Of a stretch of 64,000 nt of DNA, positions 12,184 through 25,543 are shown piece after piece (position 1 is the stretch's first letter; each line of letters begins with the position of its first letter). The notes under the pieces are model-generated. The model was not told the origin of the DNA and did no database searches. It was given only the letters and a program-made list of their open reading frames with translations. This DNA comes from Leucogyrophana mollusca. Its lineage: Eukaryota > Basidiomycota > Agaricomycetes > Boletales. Both the position numbers and the translations under genes were made by a program. Where the stretch lies: assembly GCA_021014945.1 (NCBI GenBank), contig MU266360.1, positions 1-64,000 on the forward strand, given 5' to 3'.

Positions 12184-12721
12184 TTACTGTGCTTCGGTGC
12201 CTCCAACTTTCGTCAGGTTGCGATGCAGCTCCGGCTTGACGAGAACAACGCGATCGAGGAGTTTCTTTACCACCTCATCCTTGTTCGCCTCGTAGGCATC
12301 CGTAATTGCCTGCAGCTTCACTTCCGTGTCTCTGTCGACGGCAGTCTGCGCGTTGGATGTTGTCCCAGCGTGCTACAGGAGCGGCATCAGCATGAGTCAA
12401 GGCACGCGACACATGTGCAGGTATACCGATGATTCGAATCCTCGGAACTCGGCCTCTTTGGCACTCCTGTACTCGTCTATTTCCCTGCTAGCCTCTGTAC
12501 GCGCATCCTTGAGCCTCTGTACGCGATCTAGGACAGAGTGCTTCAGCCACAGTTTCCGCGACCGAGTAAACCAAGACTGACATTGACGGGCCTGCTGTAC
12601 GATTTTGGCAGCTTCTTTCTCTGCTTCGAGCAGTGTCTGTATTCCTTGGGAGTGCTGGGCAGCCTATGACACTCTGTTAGCTATATCTTCCTTGTAATTC
12701 GACGAACTGTTGACGTGCCAT
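12184..12721 (-). CDS. VMA10: V-type proton ATPase subunit G
   Basis: Predicted 124-residue peripheral-stalk subunit of the vacuolar proton pump. Exons in transcript order: 12721-12719 (ATG only), 12663-12582, 12527-12427, 12372-12184; total 375 nt. Family features are clear: AAQHSQGIQTLLEAEKEAAK, QQARQYRVQRLKDARTEA, SREIDEYRSAKEAEFRGFE, and a helical C terminus. The first intron must begin with GC (GCACGT) directly after the ATG to give the usual Met-Ala-Ala-Gln start; no GT donor restores this start. A weaker alternative donor GTCGAA would give a few extra residues and a 40-nt intron. Divergent from the symplekin gene with 148 bp between start codons. Confidence 0.92.
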
Positions 12722-12869
12722 TGTAGTATAACCTCAGCAAAAGATCGAAATTGAAACTCCGATAAGTGAACGACGCCCAAATTGAAAGGCGGTTTCGGTT
12801 TTCCGACCGTTACCCGTTCGCAGTAAGACTGATTTATAGGCTATAACTTTTGCTTTCCAGGCCTATAAA
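12722..12869. promoter_or_regulatory. Compact bidirectional promoter of VMA10 and symplekin
   Basis: Only 148 bp separate the two divergent start codons, so both promoters and 5' UTRs must fit here or extend into the neighbouring transcript. A CTATAAA element sits directly at the symplekin ATG, too close to act as its TATA box. Confidence 0.55.
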
Positions 12870-15800
12870 ATGGCAGGGAATCCAGTTGATCCTCTGCAAA
12901 TCCTTTCTGCAGCTTTAGCAGTACCGCCTGACTCGAAAGAACAGGCAGATTTACTCGCTACTTTACGTGAATCTCTTGAAGCTCACCCAAATCCCATACC
13001 CATTCTCTGTACTACACTCATCAAAACGGTGTCGGGTGCTGGGGACTCCCTCCTCAAGAGATGGGTCCTGGACTTATTGCACTTTGCTATCTGTCGCTCT
13101 ACTTTGTCTCTCGAAGTTCGCACACAACGTTAGTTTCTATTTCAAGGCTCTGCTGCCTGTGTTGCACTCTAAGTAAATTGATGTCATCCTCTCTTAGTCG
13201 CGTCCCAGTCTGTCGAACCCTTAGCGGGCCTGCTGCACGATGCAAACGCCCGTACTGTTAAGGTGGCCGTCCAATGTCTGACAACAGTGTATCCGCTGTT
13301 GTTCCGAGTGCTGTGCGTTCATAGTCGCCGCGTTTACCAGTATATACCGGTGCATTGTCCTGACCACACGACCACAGGTGCGGGAATCGAACGCTCCGAC
13401 AGCAATGGGACATACTTTCTCAGTGCAAGACTCGCATACTGGAGTTCGTTTGGGCAGCCGGCAGCAGTAGCGGCGTGAAGCTGTCGTCCGTGAAATTCAT
13501 GCAGAGGGTCATCCTCGTCCAAACAAGAGGTATATCTGACCCTAGGGTAGTCTTTTACAGCTTCACTTTAAATATGAATATAGACTCACGTCGTATCATG
13601 CTGTGCATCTTTGCAGCTTCAGAACAAGAACGATCCGAACATATCTGCCGTCCCTGCAGACCACCCATTCATCTCATCGCAAGCGTTAGAAGCGGAGGGC
13701 ATGAAACTCCTTGAGGGGGTAATTACCATGCTATATACCAATCAGTGAGCTCATTTTGTCACTCGATATCTGAGTATACCCATATCTGATGCTCTTGTGT
13801 GTATCAAGAAACCCTGACATCTTGTCTGCTATCACGAACAGCTGGAGCAACTTGATTAAACTCCGCCCAAGCATGGTACAGCTGGTTGTCTCATCTCTAG
13901 CCTCGTGGACCCCTGCTGCTCTGGCTGGGCTCCCAGCCTCCTCCATAAAAAGTGTAGAAAAGGGCGTTCGAATATTGCTCATACACATATCGAGGTATAG
14001 TTGGTCTTTCCTACAGTCCCGCAGATCTTAAACGTTCGCCGCAGAGGCCCTCATGGTTCCAGTTTTGGGGCACAGATCAACGAGGCCCTTTCACAGCAGG
14101 CAGCTCGCATGGAAAGAGCATCTGCGGAAGAGAAGGCTCGGAAAGCCGCAGTGGCGGCTACTGCTACTGAAGCGACTAAGCGGCGCCCATCGTCCGCTCC
14201 AGCTGAACAGCCCTCGGATGCTAAGCGCCCGAAAATCGAACCGGATAATGCTGCCAGTGCCTCTGCCGCGTTCCTAGCGGACTTCGACTTCACGTCGCTT
14301 CCGGTTGCATTGATCACCGAGTTGATTGTCGCCAACTTACAGGCGTTCACTGAGCCCGCTCTCCTCGATCTTGTTCAGACGTATCGTCAAAGTCGTGGAT
14401 CGGTAGCAGCTCCTGCTGTCGACACCCCTCAGCCTGTACCCGATGCTGCTCTCTCAGAGCCTAGACCCGCGGCTAAAAGCAAATCAGTTGAGCCACCACA
14501 ACAAACTGTGAAACCCGAGCCCGTCGATCCACTCCAAATGGACATTGACGAAGAAGAGATGGAGTACGAGCCTGATAGACTCAACATTGAGGTGAGCTAT
14601 CAGTTTTTGGTCTGTCCGGTAGGCTCTAACAATGCACGACCAAGTTATCGGGCGAGACAGTTGCTGTGGAAGATGGGATGGCGCTCGCCGAGGCCCAAGA
14701 ACAGCCCTTGAGTTTGGGTCTAATAGATTTCAAACTACCCTCTCCGAAAGATCTTCCGGATACCGAACGGCAATCCCTAATGCGAGGTTCTGTGACTCGA
14801 ATATGGAACGGGGCAGAGGAGCTCAAGGCCGGCGCCGAGGATCTGTCACCAACCGCTGGGGCGTCCCCAGCTGATATGTGGATGCTGCTCATTGTTCGAA
14901 TGATCACCAGGGTGGCCGATCCACAGGCGAGTGAGTGGGGTGGGGATGACGAGGCGACAAAAGTGCCACAAGAAGACGAGACCGCGGTTGACTTCTACTC
15001 TCGGCAAGACAAGCTACGACAAACTCTTTGCGGGTATATCATGGAAGACTTTTCTACGAGGTATATCATTTATTCAGTCTCGTGTACGTCTTCTGATACA
15101 AGTATAGGTTACGTCTTGCGACAACGTGGATGAACGAGGAGTGGTACAATGATCGGATACGGCGGGTGGATGACCCTGACTGGGTATGACTGACTCCTAT
15201 CCCACAAGAAAATGCACCTCACAACTTATCTCAGCGAGGAAATTACGACTCGTGGCTTAATCACATAGTATCTACTTACCAGACAGTTCTTGAGGAGAAG
15301 TCGGAAGGTAAACCGGATAACAAGGACAAGGCCTTTGCGCGGTTCCTTCTCGACTTGCCTGCCGTGCCCTCGGATGTCATGGCGTTGCTACGCGACTTTT
15401 CCGTTGACCCTGACAAGTACGTCTTTCTTCGCGTTCAGATTTGTGGAGCTGAGCTGACTGTTTGTTCAGAATGCATGTAGGCTTCACAAGCCTTCGCGAA
15501 TTCGTGCTTGAGCGGCCATCACTTCGAGCCGAGGCACTCCAAGTTCTTCTAGAACTGACTACTCATCCAGGCACGTGTTGAGTACACCTTTCGACTGTCA
15601 ATTAATGTCCCTAATAGAAGCGGTCACCCGACGAGCTGCGATCAACACTGTGAGGCGATGGGTCACGGGTGCAGGAGCAGTGGACAGCATGATACGCGAT
15701 TTCGCGCTACAGGTTCTGCGTCGCCTGCAGAAACGTCTCCAGAAGGAAGAACCAAATTCCCCCGAGACGCATGTGAACGGTGCGTCTCAGGACGAGAACA

Positions 15801-17159
15801 TGGAAGATGGCCAGCTTCCTTGGGAAGACCTGGTGCAGACGCCGTACCTACCGGAAGACATTGAGCTACCAGCACAGAAGTCTCACGTCTTACAACACGT
15901 TGAGCTTCTGTTTGCTTTGTCTGTGAAAGTCCCAGAGTTCCTGGATGAGTGCGTACTTGATGTCGCCAAACATGTCATATGCTGAATTATGCACCGTGCG
16001 GACAGGATATTTGCTGCATACGCTCAAATGGAGGTCTCGGTTCAAGAGGCTATCCAGGATCTTATCACCGCGCTGATAAAATCTTTGGGGTCAACAAACG
16101 GGAAACTGTTGACGCTCATGCGCACATGTCCTCCAGGTGCTGAGTCGCTGGCTCTGCGGGTTCTGACTATTTTTACAGAGCACGGAAGACCAAGCTCGCA
16201 GCTCGTGGCATTAGTCAAAGGACTTATCAGCGAGCGTGATCTTGACGCCCGGTTTCTTATCCCCATCATCGCGGAAATGGACAAGGTATGTGGGGCTTGA
16301 CGACTTCATCTGTATTGTGCTAAACATAGATTCATTGCAAGCCGGATATCATGCGACATCTCCCTCGGATCGTGTCTATCCTCAACGGTCAGCAAGAACC
16401 CAAGAACCTGGTTCGTTCTGTATTTGGCTCTGTCGTCACCACGCCTCCACAGACATTTGGGAGCGTGACATCAAACCTACCTCGTGTAAGACAGAGCGAA
16501 CTACTGACGCCGGCCGAACTGATGGTGCTCCTCCACGACGCTGAAAAGGAGATTGGACTGAAAAGTGCAATCGAAGGTGCGTCCCAAATCTCACAATAGA
16601 TTTCTCGCTCATCATGACGTTCGTTCTTATTCAGCCATCGGCATCTGCTTCTCCATGACGGATGTATTTCGTTCCGAAATTCTCGCCGTGGTCATGCAAC
16701 AGATCGTGGACGAGCCTGTTATGCCCGTGTTGTTCCTCCGAACGGTGAGTTGCCCCGGACGCACGTTTCTAAGGACTGCGGGATAACACGGATCACATTC
16801 AGGTGATACAAGCAGTCACGACGTACAAATCACTCGTCGGCTTTGTGTCGACCACGTTGTTATCCCGCCTAATTACTAAAAAGATCTGGCAGAACCCGCA
16901 TCTGTGGGAAGGCTTCATTCGCTGTGCCAAAGTGATCGCACCCGCCAGTTTTGGGGCGCTGCTCCAGCTGCCCAAGGAACAACTCCGCGAGCTTGTTGAC
17001 AAACAACCTAGCTTGAAATCCGGTCTGCGGGACTATGTAACGAAGAAGGCTCCTAACAAAGCTCGGGTGGCTGGCTTCCTCGACATCTTTGGAGAAGACG
17101 AGAATGGGGCCCCTGTGCCATCAACTCCAATGGATGTGACCATGGCACCCCCTGCGTAG
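12870..17159 (+). CDS. Symplekin/Pta1-like mRNA 3'-end processing scaffold
   Basis: Predicted 1163-residue scaffold of the cleavage and polyadenylation machinery. Exons: 12870-13128, 13198-13312, 13378-13546, 13617-13744, 13809-13994, 14045-14591, 14645-15060, 15108-15183, 15235-15416, 15470-15570, 15618-15948, 16006-16285, 16342-16576, 16635-16744, 16803-17159. Total 3492 nt, no internal stop. The N-terminal half is HEAT-like helices; a charged linker with AKRPKIEP (nuclear-signal-like) follows. The C-terminal half has the symplekin C domain: LIPIIAEMDK, PDIMRHLPRIVSIL, AIGICFSMTDVFRSEIL, TYKSLVGFVSTTLLSRLI, KKIWQNPHLWEGFIRCAK. The intron 15571-15617 needs a GC donor (GCACGT). Human symplekin and yeast Pta1 link cleavage factor to poly(A) factors. 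Confidence 0.9.
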
Positions 17160-17580
17160 GGATTTGTTTATTGTAATACATGTATATCATAAGTACCACA
17201 ACAACTACAATAGCGTACGCTCACGATCTTTTTGGCTGAGCTGTTATGTATAATACCACCCACGGACTTGTGATTGTGCTGTGTGGCATTTATCGAGATT
17301 GCGCCAATCTTACGGCAACCAAGGTAAACGTTTATCTGTACGTCAATTGAAACGAAACTGGTTTGCTCTCCTGCCACAACATCTAAGCTGCGTCAAGGGA
17401 TCACCTTCAAGCGAACACGGCCAGCGCTTGTCCGAGTCATTAGGGTCCACTCCCATCACAGGCGCACACGGTACGTGTCCAGAGGAACCGTCTCGGCGTT
17501 GCACGCGACTTCAGTGTGTTTCTCAGCCTGAAGAGGCTTGAGGAGAACCAATCTCTGCCTCCCGAAACCTCTGCATCTCA
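17160..17580. other. Intergenic region before the MAP kinase
   Basis: 421 bases between the symplekin stop and the proposed MAP kinase start at 17581. No supported gene; likely holds the symplekin 3' end and the kinase promoter. Confidence 0.5.
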
Positions 17581-20163
<2,583 letters not shown>

Positions 20164-20316
20164 GCGCGGAGAAACGAACTGGAGGCACTTGACACCACCT
20201 TGCAACTTCAATAGAGCTATATGCATTACGACTGCAATACACGAGATGGAATAATCGATACATGATTGGATTGTCGGTGTGGAATAGGACTGAGGGATTT
20301 AAATCCACGATACATG

Positions 20317-21401
20317 CTATGGGTCTCCGAGTATCTCTTTAAGCCCTGTGGAGGAGAATCAGTATCGAGGAGTGGATCTTGGCCGCAACACTCACTCTCA
20401 ATTATATCCAGGTATGCAGTGGAGGCTGGGCTTTCTGGATACTCATCCAAGAAGCTGACACCGTAATCCGCACTCTTCCCGATTCTCGGGTCGAGCGGCA
20501 CCTTTCCTAACAGTTCAACACCGGTCTCCCGTGCAAGTCGCTCTGCCCCACCGGTACTGGGCCTAAATATCTGGCTTTCCGTTTTACAACCGGGGCACAC
20601 AAACCCAGACATATTTTCCACGAGCCCCAGCACCCTTATCCCAACCTTCCGACAGAAGTCGATCTCTCTTCTCACATCCTGCAGCGCGACCTCTTGTGGC
20701 GTAGTGACGAGAACAGCGCCGTCTATTCCACTCTCTTTGAGGTATTGCACGACGCTAAGATGTTCGTCTGACGTCCCTGGGGGTGTGTCAATCACCAAAT
20801 AATCGAGGTCACCCCAGTCGACGTCCTTGAGAAACTGAGCGATGAGTCCATTCTTCTTGGGACCGCGCCACATGATAGCGTCCCGGGACGATGGAAGCAT
20901 GAAACCGACGGACATGACACCGAGGTTATCCTGCACGTAGACAGGGGACCATCCGGAGGAGGAAGAGTGGACTTGCTCTGAAGCGATACCGAGAATGGTG
21001 GGTATCGAGGGACCACAGATGTCAACATCCATTATACCGGTTTGCAGTTGCTCATCCGCTGCGAACGCCCATCCGAGCTGTGCGGTAAACGTCGACTTTC
21101 CGACACCGCCCTTGCCGGACAGGACGAGAATCTTCCGCTTGACGGAATTCATCCGCTCGCGGATAAACGGAAGGGCAGGGTCAGGGCCTTTAGGTGTGCT
21201 TGATGCGCATATCTCTTGATTCGCACATCCATTGCAGGCGTCTGCTTTGCCTGCTAGCTCGGATTCCGTACCCTAAGATATGTGCTAGATTAGCATCTTA
21301 ACATTCTCAGGGACCTTTGGGCTTACCGGGCAGTGCTCCGGAGCATTTGATGGGACAGATAATGGATTTGGCACCTGAACTGGCTTTTGCACAGCGAGCA
21401 T
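20317..21401 (-). CDS. NBP35: Cytosolic Fe-S cluster assembly factor NBP35
   Basis: Predicted 326-residue P-loop scaffold ATPase of cytosolic iron-sulfur assembly. Exons in transcript order: 21401-21327, 21272-20396, 20345-20317; total 981 nt. The N-terminal cysteine motif is CX13CX2CX5C ([15 protein letters not shown], then NGC, then ANQEIC), which separates NBP35 from CFD1. The Walker-type loop GKGGVGKST follows, then [21 protein letters not shown] and the CPGC pair in SGFVCPGC. Splicing the last 29 nt gives the C terminus [11 protein letters not shown]; reading through that intron would add about 50 non-homologous residues. Convergent with the MAP kinase gene, 153 bp between stop codons. 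Confidence 0.95.
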
Positions 21402-22077
21402 TTCGTCACCACGCTCAACGGTGAGTGGAAGGTAGAGTCAAGCCTTGTCAAGCTGACAATAATTGCTTCCGAGTCCACCCTGATATCTAAGCTAGAAATT
21501 CCCTTTCTGAGAATTGTGGCGGATGCCAGCTCGTGACGCTGTTGACTTCAGATCATCATCCTGGCCTCTTGGTAGGTCTCCGTGCAAGACAATATCCCGA
21601 CAGGCGGCGATTGGATCGTTCCCTTTTTCTGCTTAAGCTCGATGGCGGGTACTTTTCCAGAGGCTATTACCGCATATCCCGGCAGCTAAGTGCCTGTTCA
21701 TGGCGCAATGCTGAAGAAGATGACTGCAAACGTGATCCACCCCCCCGTAATCCTTCGGAAATGAGGCTTTCCGACTTTACCTCGCGCGGGGATTATATAC
21801 CAGCGTGTCTGGCCATGCGCATTATGTCCTCGCATGAAGCGGGGAGTACGGACACCTCAGGAACGTTCGCTATCGATATCGTCCGATTTCCAACGCAGGC
21901 GTCCACTGGCCGCCAGGGGCCAGGGCACCGCTCGCTTCGCTGCTAGGCATGGTTTCTGTGCAGTCATTCAAGCCTACGCATGGATGACGTACCTGACTCT
22001 TTCACGATATAAGGGTATGCAGGGTGGGGAGTCCAGAAACCAACACGAACAACAGCACCTTAGTTCCCATCGTCATC
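21402..22077. other. Divergent intergenic region NBP35 / secreted protein gene
   Basis: 676 bases with no supported gene. It must hold the NBP35 promoter and that of the secreted protein gene. ATATAAG at 22007-22013 lies 65-71 bp before the secreted-protein ATG. Confidence 0.55.
22007..22013 (+). promoter_or_regulatory. TATA-like element of the secreted protein gene
   Basis: ATATAAG 65-71 bp upstream of the start codon at 22078, a plausible TATA box for an inducible fungal gene. Position and sequence only. Confidence 0.45.
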
Positions 22078-22630
22078 ATGAAACTTTTCTCTCTCGTTGC
22101 TCTTGCCTCCGTTTTTGCCTCATCCGCTCTAGCACAGAGTATTCAGATCGGTGCACCTGCAGACTGGTCCTCCGTTCTTCCCGGCGAAAGCGTTGTGGTG
22201 CAAGTTGATCGCCCGGTGGGTATCTTTTGGCGCACCTATAGTGTCTGTAGCACTCATTGGTGTGCAGAACTTCAACAGTCAAGCTTCAGAGGTAGCCGTT
22301 GTGATTGCTATCTTCCCCTGCTTCAGCGACCCACCGCTTAGCTGCCCCGCTTTCGAGCGCGACGGTGTCGGTGAAATCCTATACAACGGACCTTACAACC
22401 CGCAGTACCCCAGTCCTAACCCTGACAATGAACCTCCGCAACAGAATTTTACTGTGACGATTCCCTCTGGGATCAAAACGGGCCCTGCTGTGTTTAGCGT
22501 GACGCACTTTTCGTTTACCGGGGTAGGTGTTATCCGCAACTGTTATCGCAGAGGGCCCGAGCTGATTCCATCACAGGCCAACAACTTCCCCTTGCTCGAG
22601 TCAAAAAATATTACATTGGTTGTCCAGTAG
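22078..22630 (+). CDS. Small secreted protein, unknown function
   Basis: Predicted 148-residue protein. Exons 22078-22215, 22268-22522, 22577-22630 total 447 nt. MKLFSLVALASVFASSALAQ is a clear signal peptide with a probable cut after Ala-Gln or Ala. The mature part has a beta-rich pattern: SVLPGESVVVQVDRP, SEVAVVIAIFPC, NFTVTIPSGIKTGPAVFSVTHFSF, and a C-terminal KNITLVVQ, with two possible N-glycosylation sites (NFT, NIT) and two Cys near residues 60-70. This fits a type of small secreted beta-sandwich protein common in basidiomycetes, but I cannot name a family. The second intron (54 nt) has no stop and keeps frame, so a 166-residue isoform is possible. Confidence 0.75.
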
Positions 22631-23798
22631 AGCGGGATAGGAGCATGCAAGCTCTTTCGGACATGGGTGTACCAAATTCATGTGGTGGATAAATGCGGTG
22701 GACCCTCGAACGATTCTGTATCTTCTCTCATTATCGACTTGGATAAGCTTGGATAAGTGAATTCACGGGGTTGGAAGTACCTGATAAGGGCCATAGACAC
22801 TTGTAACAATGCGTGCGATGTATCGGCGAAGTGCCACGTTTTTGGAACTCAACACAAACCGAGTAGCAGAATAAGGGGACAAAGAAGCCTGCCGCGACGC
22901 TGGGAGCACTGACCCGAGTGCCCGCTTCGTATCTTCAATACTCCACCCGTACGATAGAGATTCTGTGCATCGTACGGCGCGCTCCCCCACGGGTCAGGCC
23001 CTGTTACTGTGTCCTCGGAGTGTGCAAGGGCTTCGACTGCCTCAGCGACTTCACCGCTCACCGCGGGCCTGTCATGCATACAGCCACTCTTTGTCTGTCT
23101 CTCACTCCATCTCGTAGGATATTGACTCCCTCGCACCTGCAAGACAGGCATGGCGCCCCTCCCACATGATGGCGTGGTGTTCGTGTTGACAGCACACGTT
23201 ATATACCTCTTGCACTGCTCTCACGACCACAACCAACACTTTTCTAGGAACATGGATGACACGCTGTGAGATCGAGGGACGGGCAGAGATCAGAGAAAGG
23301 ACCACTGATGAAGACTTTGCGTTGGATGGATGGTATGAGGTGTGATGCGCGGACAAATATAGCAGCTAGCACAGTAAACACGCGAGTACTCCAGTGCCCC
23401 AAAAAGCCTGAAGGACCAAGGACGGAGCTGGAGAAGTTGATCCGAGTGACGGGCACGCATGCGATACGCGGCGTGATTTTTGGCTTGAAGTGGACGGCAG
23501 CGCGTTTTCGGCAAGACCAGGCCTGAAAATAAGAGGACCACCGCGAAGGAGAGAAAGGGGGGCTCGACACATCTACTGCCCCTGCAAGTACCTCCGCCGC
23601 CTGAAGTACTCCCCGAAACAAATGGCGTCCAAGCACCCCGTGTCTACATAGTCCGACTCCGCATCACTGTCCTGAGACTCTGTGTCTGCGTGCGGGCCTG
23701 CCCGGACACCACCGCGCTGCGCTCGAGCACGAAAGTGTCGGCCTTGTTTGCCCCTGGGAGGGGCTATAACCAGTCGCTACGGGGAGCTCACACTTAGA
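22631..23798. other. Gene-poor interval
   Basis: Short open frames exist on both strands (longest about 130 codons, 23244-23636 minus, starting with GTG), but none shows a domain, a signal peptide or consistent splicing. I see no supported gene. Confidence 0.45.
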
Positions 23799-25543
23799 TC
23801 AAACACGGGTCGATAAAAATGGAACGCATACTTCATCAAGTTTTCCGAACGCTACGTTGGCCTCGTTCCGGTTTCTTGACGACCGTTCCCGGGAACGGGA
23901 AGGTCGCGCATTTTCTTGTGCATCTGCGGCCTTCTCTCGACGCGCTTGTTGATTGGTCGGAAACTAGGGAACATAAGTAAATATCAAACAAATATAAACT
24001 TTGCTGTTGAAACTTACCTCTGTGGAGACAGGTACTGTGGGTTGTTCGTCTGGAGGATGTGCTGAACCATCCGGGATGCCTGCGGAGATGCGAGACTTGC
24101 GAGGGTGTATACGTTGCCAGCGTTCACGGATGTCGTGCGACCATCGGTGACCAGACGCGGTGGGCTGAACATTCGATATTTCTTGCTCGCGCGGAGGATG
24201 CTGCTGAGGTTCGGTAGGTAGCTTAAACGACACACGAATAAGAGGATGCCACGCAGAAAAGCTCAACGAAAACTTACGAGTCGCGGACGTATCGACTCGG
24301 TGTCCCAGTCGTCATCGACACTTGGCTTTCTTTCCTGCGGGCGCTGGGTGACGGGCTGTTGCTGCACGACGAGGGGAAACTAGGGGGTATCAGTTTCGAG
24401 GCCCGCAGAATATGACAACGCAAGCTCACATCAAGTAGCGAAGAGTTTATCGAAGACGTGTCCTTGGCACAGGCTTGCCTGTGCTGGTTGGGGGGTGGGA
24501 TAGGCGTGGTGGGCAAGGCGGGCTGAGGTGGATAGTCAGAAGCAGCATTGAAACAGAATGAAGATATTCACTGAGGCTCGGATAGTGAAGGATTCCGTGT
24601 CCCACAAAGACACCGTGACCACGTCGCCCTCATTACCGCCATCGCTGATAATGTATCGACCATCGGGGGAGAACACCACAGAACGTACCCAGCGATGTGC
24701 ATCGAATGAATCTCCAACCTGCAGCCGCGTGTCCAAATCCCAAACCCGAACGGTATGATCCCGTCCTGCGCTCGCTATTCTTCGTCCGCCAGTGGTGATT
24801 GAAATGCGGTTGATGCCATCCTTGTGCCCCAGCATCGGCTTCCCTACTTCTACTCCCGTTTTGGAATCCCACACCCGGATGCTTTTATCCCATGACCCAG
24901 TCACGAAAAGGCGTCCGTCTGGCGAATACACGACCGACGACACCAAAGTGTCGTGGCCTTTTATGGGACCGACGACACTCTCGCCAGTCGAAACCTCAAT
25001 CACCTGGAAAGACCCATTCAAAAACCCAGCTGCGATCTGCGTCCCATCCGGAGAGAATGCCACGCAGAAGACGTCACCGTCACATTTCAGCGGTTCTCTG
25101 CCGGGTCTGCCAGTATTCGCGTCCCACAGCCGTATCTCCCTCTCTTTGGTGGCTATCGGTGTACTCGCAATCCAACGTCCGTCCGTGGAATAGGTCAGCA
25201 TCCAAACACTACCTCCTTTCATCTCGTGGACCTTTTCTCGTGTCAGCGCGTCTCAAATGATCAGCCCGCCCTCCTGCATTCCACTCGCAATTCTCCTGCC
25301 ATCCGGAGATATCGCTACCCACATGGCGCTGGAGCTATGCTGAAGGGGTTGCCCATCTTGCTTGCCGCTCTCAACGTTCCAGATGACGACCGTCGCGTCG
25401 ATGGACGCACTCACGATGCGTTGACCGTCTGGGAAATACGCAATGCAGCTGACTCATTTAGTGTGTCCTTTGAACACTCTCGTCGGACTGCACGACGCAT
25501 AACACACGCCTGAAGAGTCGATGGGGTTTAATGACGTCAACAT
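23799..25543 (-). pseudogene. WD40-repeat protein gene with two in-frame TGA codons
   Basis: The transcript-order reading 25543-24572, 24522-24430, 24379-24278, 24221-24018, 23963-23799 joins five exons by phase-0 GT-AG introns into 512 codons. It gives WD40 repeats (FPDGQRIVSAS, FSPDGTQIAAG, VYSPDGRLFVTGSWDKSIRVWDSKTG, FSPDGRYIISDGG) and a charged tail like other basidiomycete WD40 proteins. Two stops interrupt the first exon: TGA at 25456-25454 after RVFKGHTK, and TGA at 25255-25253 where the repeat needs the Trp of I-I-W-D. Frame, splice sites and the rest are intact, so inactivation looks recent. A shorter product could still start at the ATG at 25222. Sequencing error or readthrough cannot be excluded. 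Confidence 0.7.

Noticed and set aside
12421..12450. GATTCGAATCC resembling a tRNA T-loop
   Set aside because: It is coding sequence of VMA10, with no matching A box or acceptor stem nearby.
20226..20316. Longer C terminus of NBP35 read straight through
   Set aside because: A GTGAGT...CACAG intron gives the family-typical ending [10 protein letters not shown]; the read-through tail has no homology.
23244..23636. 130-codon minus-strand frame
   Set aside because: GTG start, no recognisable domain, and overlapping frames on both strands are equally open.
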